Shown here: piece after piece, positions 11,547 to 21,844 of the stretch
Layout of the letters: the number at the start of each line of letters is the position of its first letter
Position numbering within the stretch: position 1 is the stretch's first letter
Assembly (NCBI RefSeq): GCF_000787575.1
Contig: NW_012236516.1
Coordinates: 2,126-66,125, forward strand
Length of the DNA stretch: 64,000 nucleotides
Source: Acytostelium subglobosum LB1
Taxonomy: Eukaryota > Evosea > Eumycetozoa > Acytosteliales > Acytosteliaceae
Direction of reading: 5' to 3'
Made by a program: the position numbers and the translations under genes
The notes under the pieces: generated by a model
Told to the model about the DNA's origin: nothing
What the model saw: the letters and a program-made list of their open reading frames with translations, nothing else
Database searches by the model: none

Positions 11547-12469
11547 TTATTTCTTCTTTGGCTTTGATGGAGCCTTCTCTTCCTCAAGGCCAAGCTCCTT
11601 CATCAATGCCTCAGCCTCCAACTCTTGCTTTGACTTCTTCTTTGGCTTGGATTGTGGCTTCTTTGACTTCTTGGAAGAGGAGTCGGACGATGCTGATGCT
11701 GGCTCTTGTGGATCCTGCTCCTTATCTTGGTTAACGTATAACACGTGATCAATCTCTGGTTTCTTCTTCTCCTCCCTATTATTATGTTTGTAATGTTAGT
11801 ATGGACCGTCCATCCATGGATTGATTGATTGATTGATCGATCCTTACATTGCAGAGGCAAGAGTTGGGAAACTCTTTATGGACTTGTTTGGTGCCAATAC
11901 TTGGACTGGTGTCACATGCGAATCAGTCTTCTCTGCCCATCTCATATTTGATGGAATATCTATATTCATTCAATGTGGAATGGTTAGTATGAGTGATGGT
12001 AGGTCTTTGGACATGCCACTACGTACGAACTGTGTCCAGCTTTGACTCTTTCAACTCGGTTATATTGGTGATTGGAGTAACATCCCTAATGTTTGATTGA
12101 TTGGATTGAGTCGAGTAAAGTTAGCCAATTGATCAACCAACTCAAATCTGATTGTCCATTGAATGATCGATTGATCAATTGTTGATCATACTTTTGCTTT
12201 GATTGTGACAGATCAACGACAGCCTTGACCTTGGTGCTGGTGACTGGTGATGTGATTGATGGTTCTGAAGATGGTGAATCAACTGTTGGTGTTGAATCGG
12301 TTGATGTATGAACTGATGTAGTCTTTGGACTGGCAGTGGCAGTGACCACTGGTGCAGCAGCGGCAGCAACTGGAGTTGGCTGAACCACAGCAGGCTTGAT
12401 AACTGTCTTTGACTTTGCCTTTTTATCCTTCTTGGCAAAGAAGCTATTCAACTCATCATTCTCAGACAT
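11547..12469 (-). CDS. CDV3-like protein
   Basis: Four exons (12192-12469, 12027-12085, 11848-11959, 11547-11775) join in frame to about 225 residues. The N-terminus MSENDELNSFFAKKDKKAK matches the start of CDV3 (carnitine deficiency-associated protein 3), whose hallmark is a short acidic head followed by FFAKRDKKKK. An Ala/Thr/Pro/Ser linker follows, then MRWAEKTDSHV and the IKSFPTLASAM patch, similar to the FPSLQ patch of CDV3. A Lys-rich tail SKPKKK ends the chain. The molecular function of the family is poorly known. The third intron is unusually short, yet all junctions keep the frame. It shares a 229-bp divergent promoter with the WD40 gene. Confidence 0.62.
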
Positions 12470-12698
12470 CTTATATATTGTGTTGTGTTGTGTTGTTGTA
12501 TGTATGTGTTCAATTTAATACTTTGAGTTGAGTTCAACATCCATCTTGATGTGGGTACTCGCGAGCAGGTGATGTTGGTCAGGTCTCTGGCGAGTCCACA
12601 CTTCAAAAATTGAAGAGTAAGAATGAAAAACTGTGAAGTTCGCTTCGTTCATTCATTCATCTGACACTCTATCTCTACTACTTGTACATAAGTAATAT
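12470..12698. promoter_or_regulatory. Bidirectional promoter region (CDV3-like / WD40 genes)
   Basis: 229 bp between two divergent ATGs, so both promoters must lie here. A GTGTTGTGTTGTTG run is near the left gene and a TTCGCTTCGTTCATTCATTC run in the middle. No specific factor site can be named. Confidence 0.5.
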
Positions 12699-14665
12699 AT
12701 GATGGCGGATAATAGTAATAATAGTAGTAATAATATAAGACAGACATCCAAAATCAAAGAAAGAGATAGTTTAAAGAATAATACTGTTGTAGAACAGTCT
12801 TATCCTAGATTCCAATTCAATGAAGCTATCATCTTGCCTTGGGTATCTATCTTATGAATGATTGAATGAATGAAGAATGAGCGATAACATGTAAACTTGG
12901 ATTGGAGTGAGATGGGAATGACACAAACACATACATGATTGATTGGATGAATGAATGAATGAATGAATGAATATACTGACATAACTTTCGCGTTTAGAAA
13001 TTGAACTTGCTGGCTGTGAGCCAGACTGCGAGATTAATCTTCATTGCAGAGTCACATGTATTGGCTGTATACTCTCTCGATAACCCTTCACATCAAATAG
13101 CATTCATAGGATTGGACAATAATGATGTATGTTTATATACATGCGTATTGTCGTACATCTCACTCATTCAATCACTCAATGAATCAAGTCGACAATCAAT
13201 CAAATTAGACTTGGATTGATTGATGGCGAAGAATGTTTGATCACAGTGGACGATGATGGATTCATTCGTCTGTTCTTTGTAAATGACTTGGACCGACAAC
13301 CATTGCGATACTTGTAAGCAATCAATCAATTCATTTATTCGCCAACCAGCCAGACCACTCACACTATCAATCGATCGACCGATCACCTCCAGTAACTCAT
13401 CATCGACATGGGGCATTGCCATGTGTCCGACCAAGCCATTGTTTGCAGTCAGTGCCAATAGTCATAATATAACCATTTGGGACATGTCACGAGGCGATCA
13501 ATGTCATTATTATAGACGGACATTGCAAGGACATCGACACAACATACCTTGCATTGACTTTAGTTCCTGTGGCAACTTCCTCGTATCGATATCCGTTGAC
13601 AATTGTATACGTATATGGGATGTCAACTCACAGCAGACCATCACAATGATGCACCTCTCGCAATGGGGTTGGGGATGTCGCTGGATGGAACTATTCCAGG
13701 ATGATCATACCCATACCACCACTCGAACAGACACGACAACATGGATTGGAATGACACATGAGCAAGAACAACAAGAAGTACAACAAGCTGCTGCAGAAGA
13801 ACAACAACAACCACAGCAACAACAACAACTGGTGGTACATAATGATAATGACATGGAGGAAGAGCAAGAGGTGGACGAGGATCCGAATGCTGATCTTGAT
13901 GATGACAATGTTGATGAAGATGATGCCGTGGAAGAAGAGGAGTTTGAAGACGAGGATGAAGAGATGGCATATATATTGGAACAACAAAGGATATTGATTG
14001 AAGAGGTCAAGGCGATGCAGAGTGAGGGCCAGGTCAGGTTCAAGTTGGTCAACGCCGCAGTCGCGCCAAAGGACAAGCCGCCAAGCCATTTGGTATTCAC
14101 AACATTCCAGAACCTATACTTTAGTGATGCAAAGTTGACCGAAGCCATCAACATCAACAATCCATCGCCGACGACCTTTCCCATCGCCCAGACGCAGCTG
14201 GAGCGTGTGGCCATGCTCGAGGTCATCCCCGAGCTGTCACTCTGCGTATGCGCAAGCCAAGGCCCAACCAGACAGGTGGCCATCTTCAAGGTGAAGAGCA
14301 TCGACAAGGGCAAGCTCTGGAAGAACTTTGACAACTTTTACAGACGCAAGGATGAAGCTGACTGCGAAGACAGCTTGTACGGCGTGGGCGACGCGTCCGA
14401 TCGACCACACTCTGAGCAGGCCAGGCTGATCCAGGACTCAAAGGAGCTGAAGCTTGGGTTCAGCATTGAGCAAGACATGATCGTGCTGCTGCCCGCCGGT
14501 GAACCATCGATCGTCGTAGGTATGACACTGTGCCGTAACCAAAGTCCAACATCGCCATCACTATTTAGTGTCTCACTCTACGTCCTGTATATTAATGGAG
14601 TGCTCTGTTGTTATAACATACGCAAGAGAGACTCACAACTAGATATCCTATCTTATCAACTGTAG
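12699..14665 (+). CDS. WD40-repeat protein with acidic/Gln insert (CRT10-like?)
   Basis: Exons 12699-12842, 12998-13126, 13189-13313 and 13393 onward join in frame. Two good WD blades are visible: STWGIAMCP...NITIWDM and HNIPCIDFSSCGNFLVSISVDNCIRIWDV, preceded by ITVDDDGFIRLFFV. A low-complexity block follows (QEQQ..., then Asp/Glu-rich, about 13760-13990), then a conserved C-terminal beta region. The overall plan resembles the fungal CRT10-type WD proteins, but this is a guess. The 3' end is uncertain: the frame stays open to 14665, but a splice from 14516 to 14666 would extend it, and a short coding-like stretch (14728-14790) lies further on in another frame. Start ATGATG at 12699 chosen as the first in frame. 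Confidence 0.75.
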
Positions 14666-14836
14666 GGTAGTAGGCACATAAACATGTTCATTAAGTGTAA
14701 TCAAGATCTTTGTTATGTCGTTGCCAGTCATATTTGCTTGATGGTAATGAAGATACTCTCATTCTTCTTCAGTTTATTCTACAAGGTAAGCGCATTCGTT
14801 GTTGTTCATTGTTGTTATCGCTGCGCGTGTGTCTAT

Positions 14837-14900
14837 CTATTGATCTGGTGAGAACAAGTCATCCTCATCAATATCGTCTTGGAATGCTGATTGTTTGATA

Positions 14901-14936
<36 letters not shown>

Positions 14937-15147
14937 TATCGATTGGTATTAGTTTGTTGTATCTTTGAGTCATTGCTCACTGTGCTACTACATTGATGTA
15001 CGTACAGTTGAAGAAGTCTTGATGTACAACTTGTTTGGTGGCATCATTCATTGGGTCCATTTGCATTGTGTCATCATCCAAGTCATCAAACAACTGATCA
15101 TCATAATCAGCAGCCTGGAATCTTCTATGATCAAAGTGTTGTGACAT
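14837..15147 (-). CDS. CSN9-like small acidic protein (COP9 signalosome subunit)
   Basis: A two-exon gene (15006-15147 and 14837-14886, phase-1 intron with GTACGT donor) encoding 63 residues: MSQHFDHRRF..., an acidic stretch FDDLDDDTMQMDP, then VVHQDFFN immediately before the splice, and SFQDDIDEDDLFSPDQ after it. This matches the pattern of CSN9 (MYEOV2/CSNAP), where a VHADFFN motif precedes an Asp-rich, Phe-containing tail that helps bind the signalosome. The 119-bp intron is mostly TTGA repeat. The acidic tail appears only after splicing, which supports the model. It converges on the WD40 gene and diverges from the PRCC gene. Confidence 0.78.
14901..14936 (+). repeat. (GATT)n tetranucleotide tract
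   Basis: Nine units of GATT within the intron of the CSN9-like gene. The same ATCA/TTGA tetranucleotide recurs in most introns and spacers of the window (for example about 30637-30670, 37728-37745, 55302-55318). Confidence 0.9.
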
Positions 15148-15327
15148 CTTTGTCTTTGTATATATCTCTATAATAATAATAATAAATTAATGAACAAATG
15201 ATTGATTGAGGGATGAAATCTAGACCCTTTTGAGGCACATTCTTCAATTCCAAGTCCAATCTCAACTTCACCAACACACACTAGTTTCATTCAACATTCA
15301 TTCATTTGAGTTAACTGACCAAACAAC
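15148..15327. promoter_or_regulatory. Bidirectional promoter region (CSN9-like / PRCC)
   Basis: 180 bp between divergent start codons. It contains an AATAATAATAAT tract and an AACTTCACCAACACAC stretch. No named site can be supported. Confidence 0.45.
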
Positions 15328-16613
15328 ATGATGTTTGACTACAAGTCTGATGATGAAGACGACGATGACAATGATAATGGTCCAGTCAATGTGCCAACAA
15401 CATCAACATCAACTATCAATACAACATTGAAGCGAAAGACACCTCCTGTCAACCCAAAGACACAGACACAGACATCAAAGAGTCATTCATTGTTCAAAGA
15501 TGATCAAGATATATATGGTGGAAGAGATAAGAAGAGACATACTCCAGATAACTCAACATCATCAGGTAGTTCTGCATTGTTCTCAATTCTACCTGCTCCA
15601 AAGTCAAGCTCATCATCGTCATCATCCTCAACCTCATCCTCTGCTGTGTTGACTTCGTTATCATCAACTTCAACAACATCGACAACTACATCGACATCAT
15701 CAAAGATACAACATGCACAACCGAAACAACAACCCAAACAAGAGAAGACAATGACCAAGACATTGAACCCATCGGAAGAGAAACTTTTGAATAACTCAAT
15801 GATACCGGCTTCGTTGAGGAGGAGTTTGATACAGAAGAAGGAAGAGGCAAAGAAGGCTCGAGGTGAAGAGTCCCCTAGACCTGGACAATCACACAATGCA
15901 TCCGCTACATCTACCACTCCCGCTAGCAAGAAACAATCCGACGAAGACGACGAGGATGATGATGTACCTCTATTCACATTCAATGAACCTTCGACGACTA
16001 ATGTTGTAGAGAATGGCAATGGCAATGATGAGGACGACGAGGACGAAGCATTACAACGAGAGATTGAAGCTCAGAATCAACTGATACAGGATCAACAAGA
16101 ACAAGGTCCACAAGGCCCAGAGGAAGGACAAGAATATGATGAGTACGAGAATGATGAGTATGCGGAGGAGCAAGGACAGGAGTGGACCGAGGAGCAACGT
16201 GTTGCCTATTGGCAACAATGGCAACAACAACAAGCTCAACAACAAGCATATATACAAGGCGATAATAGATATATTCAGAATGTAAGTTGGTTGATCACAT
16301 GATCGAACGATCGAATGATTGATTGTGAGCCTAACTCTGGACAACTTGTACCACCTTTTAGTATGATATACAGAACACGACTGGACTGATCGAGATCAAT
16401 CAGAGTAATTTGTTGGCACAGGATCAACAGAGGATACATAATCTGCGAGAGAAGCAGGGTAAGATGGGGTCGGGTCCACAAAAGGCCAGCGGCACACATC
16501 GCCAGAAGCATCAATGGACTTCAGTGTTGGCGGATTTCCACACCAAGAAACGACAGATTGAAGAGAGGAAGATAGATGATTCAATATCCAAACGAAATCA
16601 ACATAGATACTAA
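15328..16613 (+). CDS. PRCC homologue (nuclear, splicing/mitotic-checkpoint linked)
   Basis: Exons 15328-16281 and 16362-16613 give about 401 residues. N-terminal DYKSDDEDDDD acidic start; ALFSILPAPKSSSS matches the conserved LPAPK box of PRCC proteins; a long Ser/Thr and acid-rich middle; Gln-rich WQQWQQQQAQQQAY near the end of exon 1. The C-terminus (RQKHQWTSVLADFHTKKR... to HRY) carries the PRCC C-terminal signature: a basic patch, KHQ, a hydrophobic helix, then a positively charged end. Human PRCC binds MAD2L2 and associates with splicing factors; whether that holds here is inferred. It stops at Tyr where animal forms usually continue two residues (GF). Confidence 0.8.
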
Positions 16614-18567
16614 TTGATGGTGAAGGAACTATTCCCTTCCTCCGAAGTTCGCTCATAAAGTGGACATGAGCCCATGGGCTTGGACTTGGGCCAGACCCTC
16701 TCAATAGGATCAAAAGAGTAAGGACGAGGAAATACCCAATGTCATGCGTGGGCCACGATCATTACCAAATCATGATTGAGATGTGTGAGTGGCGAGCTCG
16801 AATAACGAATGATTCCTAAATCGATCGTTTGCATTATTGATTGCAAACATACTGCACAACAACAACACAAGGTGATACTCCAGCTCCAGTCCAATGCCCA
16901 TCAAATTCAATCGATTGATCAATTAGTAGCAAGGTTGTTGTTTGTTGTTGATTGATTCAAGAATAAAATAAATAATTATTATTTATTGTTGTTTGTTGTG
17001 TTGTGATTGATGAACCAAGAGTGTGTGAGTGTGTGAATGAGTGATGTGGACACAAAGACGAAACGAGTAAGACGAATGGATTGGGTGTCGACTGTGTTTG
17101 ATTGTTCGTTCATTGTAGACAAACACGTCAGAACACATATATATTCTTTACATTTATATATATATATACTATTCTTCGGAATAATATTATTAATATATAT
17201 ATATTCATTCATTCAATATCTTATTCAACAACAACAATAACAACTTGTTTAGCTTCAAGGTAAGAATCAACCCAACAATCATAGTCTAGACTATTATTCG
17301 TAGCATCTCATCTCAATCAAGACTCAGATCACATGATGTGTGATTGGTTCTACAAACAACGAATTGTTAGCCCAAGTCCACACTGATCGCTGATCAAAAA
17401 TCACGCCCATTATCATCAGACTTTGCAAAACATCGTCTTTTTTTGGTTCCAAAGACATCAACAACAACATCTACACAAACATTTATTATTATTTATTAAT
17501 TTGTTGTTGTGTTGTATTGACCTTAAATAGCACTTGATTAGTCATTGAGACGAGTTTGTTTGTTTCTTGTTGGAGATCGTCGTAGTCCCAAGTGTCAATC
17601 ATTCTTCATTCACTTATTCATTCACTTATTCATTTCATTCTTTATATTTATATTTATATACAACAAAGGTCTCGAGCAAAGCTGCAACAGGTCAGTCATT
17701 CATTCATTCATTTCCTTTCTCCTTGATTCATTGTCATCATCTTCTCCATCTTCATCTCCTCCTCACACATCTCTCTGTCATGACCGATTTGAACAACAAC
17801 AACTCCGATGTTTGCTCTACATCTTCAACTCTGGAGCATCGTCCATGCATCCTTTTCAAGATGTTGTGGGTGGGTCATAGTCAAACACACCCAACATCTC
17901 ATCTCTCTTCACACAGCATACACACCACATATGCCTCTCTCTAAAGTTCGCAACCATCCACAACCAATAAGACACACACACATAACACACATATTCTCCA
18001 ATCAATCAAATCGCACCACCACATCATGTGAGTGCTACATTTTAAATCAATTTCAAAGGGAGAGTGAGAGAGAGAGAAGAACAGAACAACAACAACAACA
18101 ACAAGAAGAAGATTAAGAAGTTGAGTTAAGGGACACCTGATCATTCAAACATCATTATCACACAACAACAACAACATTTGCAACATCTTAGCAATAGCAA
18201 CAACAACAACAAACTAGATTGATTGATCAGATCAACAACTTGTTTGTCTAGACTTTGCATGTAATCAATTCACACGTTCGTTTCTTTTTATTCTTCATTG
18301 TCTCATTGTCATTGTAACCTACACAGCAACATATACTAATACTCATACTTATAACATCAACAGACTCTGCGTCGATTAGCCTAGCAAGTTGATTATAATA
18401 TAGTCAACCAGTAGTGGTAGAAACTACACAACCCATATCACTTCAATCAATCAATCAAACAAGAGCATCAATCAATCAATCAATCAAACATACAGACCTA
18501 AACAACAACAACAAGTTACAACACCAAAAACAAACACACAAGGAAGAAGGAAGAATAAGGAAGAAGA
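16614..18567. other. Long spacer, mainly the 5' region of the Pumilio gene
   Basis: 1.95 kb without a supported gene. It is AT-rich, with (CAA)n runs (18085-18110, 18165-18215), TATATATA tracts near 17155 and 17195, and ATTCATTC runs. GTAAGA at 17260 and similar sites suggest 5'-leader introns for the Pumilio transcript. An open stretch starting ATGACCGATTTGAAC at about 17779 has no family match and mostly low-complexity content. Confidence 0.4.
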
Positions 18568-21421
18568 ATGATACATGAGGAAGACGATGAGGTGGTGAGC
18601 TTTAAGCCACCTGATCGTTCGACATCAGCTCCACCTATTCTATCGCTCAACAGCAATCAGTTGTTTGCATTTCGTCCAAGCGAGTTGTTCAACGATATTA
18701 GATGCGATGAGAACTACTTTGAGTTCTATCACAGTCATCAGAACAAGGACACTCTGCCTCCACCCCTAGAGTCTGCTCCATCCTTTTACAACTTCCCTGC
18801 CAACGATGATGATCAATTGTGGAACAATGGTTTCAATGAGGTATGTGATCACATGATCAATCAATCACATGATCACTCACTTACTCACTCATTCAATCGC
18901 ATCGATCCAATCAATCAAACAGGTATTCTTTAGACAGAATGTGATGGGTAACATTCAACAACAACAACAACAACAGAGACAACAACAACAGCAACAACAG
19001 TACTTCCATCAGCAACAACCTCATGTTCCACATCAACAGTACCAACAACAACATCATCACCTACAGCAGCAGCAACATCATCAACAGCAGCATCTTCATC
19101 AGCAGCAACACCACCAGCAGCATCACCCACAGCAGAGGCAACACCAGCAGCATCACCAACAGCAGCATCACCAGCAGCACCACCCACAGCAGCAGCATCA
19201 TCAGCAGCAACAGCAGCCAATGCACCCAAAGTTCATGAATCAGAAGCAGAACAGCATGGGCTCATTCAACAATGCGTTGGGCGGCCAAGCCCCCATTGGA
19301 ACGGTCAACTACGCTGCGTTTGGTGGCGGTGTCGGAGCTGGCAGCGCCAACAACAAGTTCTTTGAGCTCTCGCCCCCTGGTATGCCCCCTCGCCCCGCTG
19401 CTGGCGGTCCCCCTCCAGGCCTCCAGCTCAAGATGGGCCAGATGACTCTGAACGATCAGAGCGTCGGCAAGCAGCAGCAGCAGCAGGATGAGATCACGCC
19501 AGTCTCGTTTGATGTGGCTTACTCCACAATCAATCAGCTGTACAACGACACGGGCAGCAGCCAGCACACCAACGGCAACGTTGGCATGACCAAGAGCACC
19601 TCGAACTCAGCGCTCAACAAGGCATGGAAGGATAAGGCCTTTGAGCCACAGCCAATGCGCGGCGGACCAGGCGTGGTTGGCTCCAACCTCAACAAGGCGG
19701 TGGCACCACAGCAGGGTAGCCACATTCACGCCCCAACACCAGTGTCGTCGGGCAACAAGCTTATTGGCAGTGACATCGAGTCATCGTTTGACAGGTTCTA
19801 CGCCGACCCATCGTCTGCCGACACAGCCTCTGGCAAGAAGATGAACACGGTCGTTCCATCCCGTACGCCCACCCCACCCAACAGTAGCACCAGTGGCGAC
19901 AGTTCGTCGCCATCGCAGGTGTGCCGATACTACACCCAGGGCTACTGCAGCAGAGGATTCAAGTGCAACTTTGTCCACGACAGCGCCGAGAAGTCCGAGT
20001 ACCAGCGCCAGCAACAGATGTCTGAGAAGTCACCAGGTTCGTCTGCTCCAATGTCCAACCACCAGTCGCCCACCCCCGCGGCCCCAGTCCAAACCAGCAA
20101 GCAATCGAACAATGGCAGCGGCAACGGCAATGTTGCCAACAACAACGGCAATGCAAGCGCAAACAACAATGCTGGAGGTGGCAACACAAGGAACAAGAAC
20201 CAGAGAAAGAGTCTTCCAAATGCAGACACTGGCGCCCAGACCGAGAAGAAGCAGCCACAGCAGCAGCAACAACAGCAGCAGCAACCACAGCAGCAGCAGT
20301 CTTCCAACGCCAAGCAGGCAAACATGGGCATGAACAAGCAGCAGCAGTCCATCGTCAACAACCAGGCATCAAACACCGGAGCACAGGCCTCCGTTGACAT
20401 CAACGCCAAGATCGAGTTCATCGCCTCGAAGCAGTACAACTCAGTGGAGCAGCTCGCCGGCTTGATCTACCCGTTGTGTCGCGATCAGAATGGTTGCCGC
20501 TTCCTGCAGAAGAAGCTGGAGGAGGGCGACGAGCAGATGACCGAGATGATCTTCAAGGAGGTCTGCGAGTACATGCTCGAGTTGATGACCGACCCATTCG
20601 GTAACTACCTGTGCCAGAAGCTCTTGGAGCACTGCAACAATCGTCAGAGTCTCTCCATCATCGAGAAGGTCGGACCAGACATTGTGCGCATCTCTATGAA
20701 CATGCATGGCACGCGTGCCGTCCAGAAGATGATCGAGTTCCTTACATACCCAGAGCAGATTGCCCTGATCAAGAAGGCTTTGGCCAACCACGTCGTTCAG
20801 TTGATTCAAGACCTGAACGGAAACCACGTCATCCAGAAGTGCTTGAATAAGTTGCCGCCCGAAGACAACCAGTTCATTTACGACTCTGTCTCGACGACAC
20901 CAAACTGTATCTCGGTGGCCACGCATCGTCATGGATGTTGTGTGTTGCAGCGCTGCATCGACAACGCCTCGCCATCGCAGAAGAAGCAGTTGATCAACGA
21001 GATCATATCGAACGCACTGGTGCTGGTGCAGGATCCATTCGGCAACTACGTTGTCCAGTATGTGCTGGACCTCCAGATTCCAGGCTTGGCTACCGAAATG
21101 TCCAAGCGTTTCCTGGGTCACGTGCCCATCCTCGCCACCCAGAAGTTCTCCTCCAACGTCGTGGAGAAGTGTCTGAACGTTGCCGACCCCAGCACGCGAG
21201 GCCACCTAATTCAAGAGCTCATCGACTGCGATATCCTTGCCAACCTGCTGCAGGATCCATTTGCCAACTACGTCATTCAGACTTCGTTGAGCATCGCAGA
21301 GCCACATCAGCACACCAAGTTGGTCGAGGCCATTCGTCCTCACCTAGCCATGTTGAAGAACACTCCATATGGCAAGCGCATCCAGAACAAGATCATGAAG
21401 GAAGGCAGGGAGTACTTCTAA
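18568..21421 (+). CDS. Pumilio/PUF RNA-binding protein with CCCH zinc finger
   Basis: Represses or localises mRNAs by binding 3'-UTR elements. Exons 18568-18840 and 18923-21421 give about 923 residues. After an acidic N-terminus comes a Gln/His-rich tract (about 105-205), a CCCH finger of C-x7-C-x5-C-x3-H type (CRYYTQGYCSRGFKCNFVH, about 422-444), more Q/N-rich sequence, then eight PUF repeats (about 585-917). Base-contact residues by repeat: 1 C-R-Q, 2 N-Y-Q, 3 T-R-Q, 4 N-H-Q, 5 C-C-Q, 6 N-Y-Q, 7 S-N-E, 8 N-Y-Q. By the PUF code this reads 5'-UGUAUAUA. The chain ends just after the repeat 8' helix (KIMKEGREYF). An AATAAA follows at about 21589. Confidence 0.95.
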
Positions 21422-21844
21422 GTTCATCTATTTGTAAGTTGTCTCGAGACTATTGCATTTGACAACGTCATCATGGAGATGATACTAACATCCATGCCTT
21501 GCTCAATCAGGAATGAATCATTCAAGTGGTAAATATAATTAATTAATAATACAAATATATAATCATGTTGTTGTTGTACCAAGACTATAATAAAGCGATC
21601 AATCAGATCAATTCAAGTATACAAGTTATAAATAGTGTGTCTTTACCTCAATACTACTATACTACTACACAGTGTAGGAATGTTATGGTAAGAGACTCGT
21701 TCTTGTGATATGATGTGATGTGATGTTGACTGGACAGGTAGACTGTCTTCAGCAACAGACCCTTGATCGTAGGGTTGGAGTGATTGATGGATGGGTGANT
21801 TGGAGGCTGCTGGAAGTTGCCAACGACGGACAATTGAATGAATG
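21422..21844. other. 3' spacer between convergent Pumilio and HELZ2-like genes
   Basis: Contains AT-rich 3' UTR sequence with AATAAA (about 21589) for the Pumilio gene, and an unresolved base at 21799, which lies past the stop codon of the minus-strand gene and so does not affect its protein. No further gene is seen. Confidence 0.5.

Noticed and set aside
13641-14334. Minus-strand frames opposite the WD40 acidic/Gln insert
   Set aside because: Complement of CAA/GAA/GAT repeats yields Leu/Ser/Cys runs; not protein-like.
17545-18116. Several short plus-strand frames before the Pumilio gene
   Set aside because: Composed of ATTC/CAA/TCA repeats; more likely 5' leader and leader introns.
20441-21205. 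Minus-strand frame opposite the PUF repeats
   Set aside because: Shadow of the strongly G+C-biased third positions of the Pumilio gene; no family match.
21799-21799. Unresolved base as a break in the HELZ2-like gene
   Set aside because: It lies past the stop codon at 21845-21847 on the minus strand.
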